DNA of 64,000 nucleotides from Scolanthus callimorphus (Eukaryota; Cnidaria; Anthozoa; Actiniaria; Edwardsiidae), in the NCBI GenBank assembly GCA_033964015.1, contig CM066924.1, positions 25,734,624-25,798,623 of the forward strand. Direction: 5' to 3'. Below, piece after piece: positions 57,076 to 64,000 of the stretch. The position numbers and the translations under genes were made by a program. The notes under the pieces were generated by a model. It worked only from the letters and a program-made list of their open reading frames with translations, had not been told where the DNA came from and did no database searches. Numbering within the stretch: the first letter of the stretch is position 1; every line of letters begins with the position of its first letter.

Positions 57076-57358
57076 GCCCCATGTAAGGTAATCCAGAATC
57101 CGAAATCCGACTTTTTGTTAGCTTTGGATTCTGGAATCCGTAGAATGGAATCCGGAATCCATTTAGCAGGAATCCAGAATCCAAACGCCTGGAGAATCCG
57201 GAATCCAATAATTTATACAGATAAAGAATCCGGATTCTTTGAGAGTTATGAAATCCGGAATCCACTTGTATGGAATCCGGAATCCAGTAGGTGGGAATCC
57301 GGAATACAAGGGCTGGAATCCGGAATACAAGATCTGCTTGGATTACCTTACATGGGGC
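57076..57358. mobile_element. MITE with GGAATCCGGAATCCA interior
   Basis: GCCCCATGTAAGGTAATCCA and its perfect complement are the ends. The inside is a run of about ten imperfect GGAATCCGGAATCCA units with varying 5-15-base separators, so the element carries a private minisatellite. Confidence 0.85.
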
Positions 57359-57436
57359 AAATTGTTCAACATGCTCATTCTCAAATAATTACATGCTTAG
57401 GCATTCATTATTTTGACTTACAATACTTGGGCTTAC

Positions 57437-57562
57437 CGGTAGTGATTCTGATGCAGGTTCAGGCATGAGACAACATACCATTTCCGGTGTGGATGCTTCG
57501 TTTCTTCTCGAAGTTGAAGTAGAAGAATCATTGATGTGTTCTGTGGACGTGGATAGGATATA
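57437..57562 (-). CDS. Possible internal exon, unknown gene
   Basis: An open block of exactly 42 codons, serine- and threonine-rich, with an AG-type acceptor (GTAAAG|TAT) and a strong donor (CCG|GTAAGC), phase 0 to 0. No family recognised and no partner exon found between 57563 and 58640. Could be chance. Confidence 0.2.
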
Positions 57563-58642
57563 CTTTACAAATGCCAATTACAAACAACAGGAAAATGTTA
57601 TTAGTAAAGTCAATCTATGTTTTGACTGAGGAACTAATTGTGTAGCTGAGGCTTGCGCACCAGCTGGGATCACGGCGACTGTTGAAGGGCCTCAAAGTCA
57701 CTTGCCAAACAATTTGTCGCGGTAAAACTTTAGCTCACGGGAACTGTTTTTCTAGTCGAGTAAGGTCAGGAATCACGGGAATCGGCTAGGACGATTTAGT
57801 GTGATATATTTGACGATTATCAAACAAGTAAACTGAAATACAATGCGGTAAATAAACTAATTACAAAATGTTTAAAGTTCACAAAGATAAAGAAATCACG
57901 AATCAATTAGTAACATACATTCCAATCATAGTTTCGGCCTTACAATCTTCTTGTATAGAAGGTTGCCAAATGCACAACAATACATAGTGTTAGGTTTATA
58001 ACAAAGACGTAAAATAGGTAAATAACATTGACTATGAATATAAGTTGAAGCGTGATATTGTGACATTGCGTGATACAATTCTGATAAGGCTTGCGGGAAT
58101 GCCACTGCAAGCGATATTAAATCATGGATACAAATACACTAACGTGAAAGGGCTATGATTCTGGAATATATCATAAAAACAAGTCAAGAACATGTAGGGT
58201 ACTAATTGGACTAATGTAAGTTCACGGTTTAGGAAGTTGGCTAATAGGATCTGGGCGTTGTCACATGTTATGTTCGAGTGGTTCTAGTCTCAGCGGGAAA
58301 TCTTGACTTTAACTAGGTCTTGGTGACTAAATATAGAAATAAGTTTGTACTTACACATCGGTTCCCGCTTGCACTCTAAATAGCCAAGGGTATCCAAAAC
58401 ACAAACCACTAATTTTTACTTACAAGATCACGAACACGAAGAAAGTACTGGCAATATGCCACTCAAGTATACTACACTAACGCAATGTTGGTGACGTCAT
58501 TATTAAACAAATGTGATTGGCGAATCAAAGGGAATCAACTTTCTGATGAGCGTAAATATAGAGGAGCATTGTTCTAGAGTTCATTACAAATTGCAACAAA
58601 AGTTTTTTTGATGGTGTGCTAGATTTAGTCTGCAAATGAACA
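57563..58642. other. Nothing recognised
   Basis: Both strands were read; no domain, RNA gene or clear repeat is seen. If 57437-57562 is an exon, its neighbours could be here or outside the window. Confidence 0.4.
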
Positions 58643-59413
58643 TACCGTATTTACCCGTGTATAATGCGCACCCGTGTATAATACGCACCCCAATTTTGAG
58701 GGTCATTTTGAAAAATAAAGTTTGACAATATAATGTGAAAATAATCTTCGAACCTCCAACAACCATAAGACTTGGGGAAAAATCATCAACAAACAAACGC
58801 AATTCTCTCTTGATTTATGTAAGCTTACTCGCCATGAACGGATGAGTGAAATTTTCTGACGGTTTCTTCATTTCAATTGTTTGTTTGAGAGAAATCTTGT
58901 GCCACAAGCTAAGTGATTCACGCAAAATTTAAATAGTTGTACTAATATTTATATGCATTGTAGCCTTCTAGCAGGCATTTACAGGGTGATTTTATCGCAA
59001 AAATCCGGAGTTCGTAGTCGCGAGTGCCGACGAGCGCCATCTTGGATTTTGGACGTGCGTCCTGAGCCGAGTCACAAAATCCAAAATGGCGCTCGCGACT
59101 ACGAACTCCGAGATTGTTTGCAATAAAAACAGCCTCCACCGCCTACTGGCAGGTTTCACGGATCGAAATCCTAGCTTTATTATTGGAAACCGAACTACAC
59201 AACCATGAATCAGCTAATTTGTAAAGGATCTTTTGTATTTGTTGTTATGCAAATCCCCAAAAGTTACACAACCATGAATCAGCTAATTTGTAAAGGATCT
59301 TTTGTATTTGTTGTTATGCAAATTCCCAAAAGTTCCGTGTATAATACGCATCACGTTTTTGAGGCTCATTTTGGACTGAAAAAAGTGCGCATTATATACG
59401 GGTAAATACCGTA
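58643..59413. mobile_element. MITE, ends TACCGTATTTACCCG, with nested insert
   Basis: The left end continues TGTATAATGCGCACCC and the right end mirrors it (TGCGCATTATATACGGGTAA). A palindrome at 58978-59135 (CGCGACTACGAACTCC and its complement, around CCAAAATGGCGC) is nested inside. A 69-bp direct duplication lies at about 59199-59335. Confidence 0.8.
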
Positions 59414-59639
59414 CTAAAAGTCCCAAAAAATCAGGGTAGAGGAACATGCCGAAAATGGCCAAACATCTACCTTGACCATTTTCAACTACCTAGGATTGAC
59501 CATTGTACTAAATTTCAAATGTTGGAAAAATTGTACAAGAAACACCTGCTCAACTGGCTTACCATTGCTCAGAGGAGTCAAATGGCAAACCTTATATTGT
59601 GAACATTTTCTGACTATCTTGATTAGATTTACATTGCGT

Positions 59640-60180
59640 GCCCTCTTATAATCTCAGATTTAGTGCAGCTCCTACTGTATATCCAAATACCGACAAATGA
59701 ATCTGGTACTTTTCAGGACCAGGCAGCTAAAATATTTAATGCCCTCCCTGTGAATGTGAGGGCTCTCACAAACTTATGGAATTTAGCAGGAAGGCTAGAG
59801 AGCATGTCCTCAAATTATAATCGTCCTATCAATATTTTAACTCCCTGGGGCCGGTTCCTAGAAGGTCAGTTAAGAGTTATCTGTAGATAAACGCTTATCC
59901 AACGGATAAATCCTGAACAAATCTTGTACAACAGATAACTTTTATCCATGGATAACTTTATCCAACCTTTCAGGAACCGGCCCCTAAAGTTTCTCTCTCC
60001 CTTAATCAAGTCAATTCCCTGATAAATGTAATATTAGCGTATTAGTATAATAGTGAATTTGATATTGTTTTTATATTCTTAAGTCCAGATTTATAGTCTA
60101 TAAATTATTTTGTATTTAGCTAGATTCAGGTGAAGAGTCACCCACTGGATATACTGAATAAACTCATTATTATTATTGTG
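59640..60180 (+). pseudogene. 3' end of a LINE, split by a MITE
   Basis: GTFQDQAAKIFNALPVNVRA is the same family-type C-terminal motif as at 32695, here intact as a short frame but with the upstream part missing. It is interrupted at 59847-59984 and ends with the (ATT)n tail near 60168. Confidence 0.7.
59847..59984. mobile_element. 138-bp MITE, TIR GGGGCCGGTTCCT
   Basis: GGGGCCGGTTCCT and its complement AGGAACCGGCCCC form the ends; the interior has TTATC/GATAA blocks in both directions. It lies inside the LINE 3' region. Confidence 0.85.
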
Positions 60181-60429
60181 GTCGAAGAACACATACTAAT
60201 CTCATCAGGATTGTATCCCATAATTTGTGAGTATAGTCCCATGTGGGTTTGGATGCCAGCTTGATTCAGATATTTTGGACTGACTATTTTATTTGGCCTC
60301 GATTTCATGTCAAGAGCGACCGAGACAGAATGGTAATGAAACTGCCTCAATCTCACGAACGGAGGTGGAATGGTAATGTGAAAATAGCCTTGACCTCAAA
60401 TGGACAGGGAGAGATATGGTAACTAGTGC

Positions 60430-60657
60430 ATGTCACTCGAAAAGAAACGACGGCCTACAATTGCAGGCTCAATGAACTGTGTTCCATGTGGTTTTAGTTT
60501 GGAGTCCACTTTGTGCTGCAAAGTCTTTTGTGCTATGCAGTCCATTTCATGCGAAGGTAGTGTTTTGTCAGAAAAAATAAATGAAGCCATTTATCACAGC
60601 ATCAGAAAATTATGCAGTGATGTGTTTTCCCAGAAGGAGACGCTAAATATCATTTAA
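60430..60657 (+). CDS. Small cysteine-containing ORF, unknown
   Basis: 75 codons with six cysteines in the first half (CVPC, CC, C-x3-C spacing) and a helical second half. No family is recognised; no splice sites are decisive. Could be an exon or chance. Confidence 0.2.
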   Translation: MSLEKKRRPTIAGSMNCVPCGFSLESTLCCKVFCAMQSISCEGSVLSEKINEAIYHSIRKLCSDVFSQKETLNII

Positions 60658-61154
60658 ACATGATGTTGCCACTGGGTTTTATGGAGAATTTTGCTGTCGA
60701 TATGCGAATAGAAGAAAGCGAAATTCATATCACAGTTTATATTTGGCAAGATAGCCTTGTTTTTATATTGAAATAAAACATGTTCATTTCATATTCCTTC
60801 CCACGTCTAATTGTAACAGCATGTTCACCAGTTATAGGCTCTGGACTTGCCCATGAAATTTTCCTCTTCATCCTCATGACACACTCGCATTGAGTGCAAT
60901 TTAGTGATCATGATTATTCTATTATTACCTGCTATGCTGCAGATTTCTCTCCTGAATTTGGTCATGACTTTGGAGAATTCCTGATGTAAACATAATTTAG
61001 TGCGAACTCCCAATGGTGAGCCAACCAGAGCTCTAGGGACAAATGTTTATGTTAAAAATATTGTTTATCAATGAAAAAAAACCTCCTTATGCATTAGTTA
61101 TTTTGAAAGCCTCACAAACAAAGGCACTTTGCACAATTTTTGCCAAAACATTCA

Positions 61155-61462
61155 ATAGACCCTTATCACGTTAATGTGGATTAATGATATCTTATAGCTA
61201 TCAAGAAGCGAAGTCCTTAAATCAAATTAGCACATCCGTATTAGAAAAGCTGCAAAGTTTGGAAATAATTACTCGAAAACTGGCTGAGATATGAATTTTG
61301 AAAGGTTAGCTTTCTGGCCTATTTTTTACAAAGAAATGTGTGGGAATAAACATCACAACGAGGCTCGTAGCGCTAATACGGATGTGCTGAATTGAATACC
61401 AGACTTCGTTTCCTGATAACTATAAGATATCATTAAGCCGTATTAGCATGATAAGGGTCTAT
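61155..61462. mobile_element. 308-bp MITE, TIR ATAGACCCTTATCA
   Basis: ATAGACCCTTATCACGTTAA at the left is mirrored at the right as GATAAGGGTCTAT, and AATGATATCTTATAG pairs farther in, for a total of about 50 bp. No coding sequence. Confidence 0.85.
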
Positions 61463-61782
61463 AAGCACCTAAGAATTCATGTTCTTATCTTTTCTTTAGG
61501 GAAAAGACCTGATTTATGTCCCACTTTTTAGCCAACTAAAAGCGGGGAATTCTCCCTGGTAAAAGAAAATAATATCCCTTATTATATAGCTTGTGTTTAT
61601 TCGATCAAAGCACGCACTCTGATTGGTTCTATCATGGTCACGTGGCGGGCTACAAATTCAATGTAGCCCGCAGGCTACAATTAAAAAATTGTTGCCCGCG
61701 TGGGTGACATCGCTAGAGCGAGAAATTTCGGCGGAACATTTTTACCCATGTTTACCGTATTTTCTTTTTGCTATATAATAAA

Positions 61783-61923
61783 ACACTTAATGACTGCACC
61801 CTCGGGAAACAGCAAGTTTTGTTTCCCTCGAATCTCGATGTTCCCTTGACTTCGTCTCGGGAAACATTGAGATTCTCGGGAAAACAAAACTCGCTGTTTC
61901 CCTCGGAAGCAGTCATTAAGTGT
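61783..61923. mobile_element. 141-bp fold-back MITE, TIR ACACTTAATGACTG
   Basis: ACACTTAATGACTGC and its complement form the ends; CTCGGGAAACAGC and GCTGTTTCCCTCGG pair next, and the arms continue toward the centre with AAAACAAAACT / AGTTTTGTTT. Confidence 0.85.
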
Positions 61924-62544
61924 ATAATATACACCAGGACTACTCAAACATGCAACGAAAATAATATAACAGTAAATCTTAAAATTATGCTATACCCCTG
62001 AGCTGGTGACGGGGATGTACAGGCAGCCCAAGTACAATTGGTCGTTTATAAAACGTTTATTCTGGCTTGGCGATATAATAGTGTTTATGTGGCTTTGTAT
62101 AAGAGTAATCGAAAATCTCGCTAAATTGCTATAACATCGTCACTGAGTTCTGGTAAATTATGGCAAATAAAAGTAGAAGACTTACATTAAGTTGTCCTGT
62201 TGTCCTTTCCTCGTTTGTAGGCGTTGAAGAGTGTTTCCGAAGGCTCACTACAAGAATCTCGAACGCACCACATCGCGACCGAATTTCTTCGATAAATCGC
62301 AACTCGATCGGTGATCTAATCACACCAGGAGAACCGTCTTGCCATACATCTTACCTACAAGGAGCGATGTCTCGATTAAAACATCTGAACACGGTGAATT
62401 TTGGTGTTTTTCCGTTGAACTTCGTGAAGCCGTTTTCACCGACTTGCGAAGTCAAAACGTAAAGTCGTATATCCTATCACCATCCACAGATAACACAATG
62501 CGAATTACAAACAACAGAAATGACAAAACTGAAAATGCTATGGT

Positions 62545-62895
62545 TTATCCAGCTGAATTCCTGCACAAGTGACCAAAAAATAGGCCATTTGATTTAGACG
62601 AACCATTTAGACATTTCTCACCTCCTCTTCTGATGTAAACTTTACAAACGCTTATAAATCTCAGCTCCAGATCAAGGTTTTCCCTGCAGTAGAGAAATAT
62701 TTTCCTTTTACAACCCTTCTTTCTTGCTGTCCAAGAGCTAAATGATTTTTCACGTCTTTGTTGGCCATTCTTAAAGACTCTCGTTCCACACCGCCTGGCC
62801 TTACTACCGGCTGTATGTATCGCACCGAAGCTTCGTAAACACCACGCTTTGCTTTCAACATGCTTCAAAGAAAGACGCCCGAACAAAATTTTCAC
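62545..62895 (-). CDS. Basic ORF of unknown function
   Basis: 116 codons, arginine- and lysine-rich (for example RRCGTRVFKNGQQRREKSF). No family recognised. It is divergent from the small ORF at 63017 and both could belong to an unidentified repeat family; coding status is doubtful. Confidence 0.2.
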   Translation of the reverse strand: MKILFGRLSLKHVESKAWCLRSFGAIHTAGSKARRCGTRVFKNGQQRREKSFSSWTARKKGCKRKIFLYCRENLDLELRFISVCKVYIRRGGEKCLNGSSKSNGLFFGHLCRNSAG

Positions 62896-63016
62896 CTCAA
62901 AAACTGTTCAAGATTAGAATTGAGAAGTATTTGATAGATTTGGGAGAACACTTCGCGATTTAGATGAAGTTTTCTTGCACAAAGTCGAAGCAGCTTGAAG
63001 CAGAACAAAATTCAAC

Positions 63017-63160
63017 ATGGCGGACGGTAAGCGTATGATCGGAAAAACAGCACTTCCGAACATACGATTCGGCAACGATTCGGCTGAAACTCGGGGCTCC
63101 TACATAACAAAGGAACCATTGTATTATCGTAAATTTACATTTCCGGAAAACAGCGAATAA
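63017..63160 (+). CDS. 47-codon ORF with strong start context
   Basis: TTCAACATGGCGGACG places the ATG in a YY1-like/translation-initiator context. The frame ends at TAA 63158-63160. A GTAAGC five codons in could equally be a splice donor after a tiny first exon. No family recognised. Confidence 0.25.
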   Translation: MADGKRMIGKTALPNIRFGNDSAETRGSYITKEPLYYRKFTFPENSE

Positions 63161-63408
63161 AGCACGACAAAAACTTCGAGAGCACAGACTCCGTGAAGGT
63201 GATGATGTCACATATCACGCATGTCCTTTAAAAATTTGTTTAACGGTACCCACATGGACCAAAATCAACTAGTCTGACCTATAAATATTTCGCGAGGGTT
63301 AAATAGCTGAGGGGGAAAGCTCACGCACGTTGAACATCCGATCGCACACCATCCAGCAGCCAGCGCACGTTTAACAGCAGATCGCACACATTCACTAGCG
63401 AGCCAGCC

Positions 63409-64000
63409 GGGTTTGAATGTTTTCGGGTTTGAATGTTTTCGGGTTTGAATGTTTTCGGGTTGAATGTTTTCGGGTTGAATGTTTTCGGGTTTGTGTTTTC
63501 GGGTTGAATGTTTTCGGGTTTGAATGTTTTCGGGTTTGAATGTTTTCGGGTTTGAATGTTTCGGGTTTGAATGTTTCGGGTTGAATGTTTCGGGTTTGAA
63601 TGTTTTCGGGTTGAATGTTTTCGGTTTGAATGTTTTCGGGTTTGAATGTTTTCGGGTTGAATGTTTTCGGGTTGAATGTTTTCGGGTTTGAATGTTTTCG
63701 GGTTTGAATGTTTTCGGGTTTGAATGTTTCGGGTTTGAATGTTTTCGGGTTTGAATGTTTTCGGGTTGAATGTTTTCGGGTTGAATGTTTCGGGTTTGAA
63801 TGTTTCGGGTTTGAATGTTTTCGGGTTTGAATGTTTTCGGGTTTGAATGTTTTCGGGTTGAATGTTTTCGGGTTTGAATGTTTTCGGGTTTGAATGTTTT
63901 AGGGTTTGAATGTTTTGGGTTTGAATGTTTTCGGGTTTGAATGTTTCGGGTTTGAATGTTTTCGGGTTTGAATGTTTTCGGGTTTGAATGTTTTCGGGTT
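63409..64000. repeat. 15-16-bp minisatellite running off the right edge
   Basis: About 38 copies of TTTGAATGTTTTCGGG, with 14- and 15-base variants that lose one or two T. G-rich and strand-biased, but unlike the canonical metazoan telomere repeat. Its right end is beyond the window. Confidence 0.97.

Noticed and set aside
63409..64000. Telomere
   Set aside because: The unit is not TTAGGG and is 15-16 bp long; no evidence of a chromosome end.

Overview
This window is animal nuclear DNA, most likely from a cnidarian and perhaps an anthozoan such as a stony coral. The evidence is long introns with GT..AG borders, conserved metazoan genes, and a dense, nested load of small inverted-repeat transposons. 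No bacterial operon, rRNA, intact tRNA or CRISPR array was seen. The organism call is inference; the gene calls rest on recognisable protein families.

Host genes. Positions 17736 to 1156 (minus strand) hold the N-terminal half of an IQGAP scaffold gene: 15 coding exons, 523 codons, start codon to mid-repeat region, in frame across every junction. It runs off the left edge. Head to head with it, start codons about 660 bp apart, is a two-exon FAM81-like coiled-coil gene (plus strand, 18396-18822 and 21541-22211, 365 aa). Its single intron is occupied by a fold-back structure built from inverted arrays of a GGCATC-type short repeat, carrying a small lysine/arginine-rich ORF. No other host gene could be established; one possible exon (57437-57562, minus) and three small ORFs are listed with low confidence.

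Mobile DNA. 22.6-30.1 kb is a nest of hAT-like and Mutator-like miniature elements around a broken Ty3/gypsy-type retrotransposon; one Mutator-like element carries the 5' part of a decayed RecQ-type helicase ORF. 30.2-33.3 kb has LINE remnants, a tRNA-derived SINE and miniature elements. 33.8-36.3 kb and 50.1-52.3 kb are the two halves of one satellite array (period about 930 bp), split by a 13.8 kb element at 36338-50131. That element has perfect termini, a 6-bp target duplication and multi-kilobase inverted arms with 44-bp subterminal repeats, but no transposase that I can recognise. Its core holds rearranged gypsy fragments. 53.6-56.4 kb is another compound fold-back, and 57-62 kb holds further miniature elements and a LINE 3' end. 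The window ends in a 15-16 bp minisatellite.

The most noteworthy observations are the 13.8 kb giant inverted-repeat element, three sequences that satisfy the hammerhead ribozyme fold (33429-33473 minus, 34091-34130 plus with one core substitution, 55663-55708 minus), the RecQ-carrying element with an exact 9-bp target duplication, and the modular exon-phase pattern of the IQGAP repeats. All were read by eye; element edges are approximate unless a target duplication is given.
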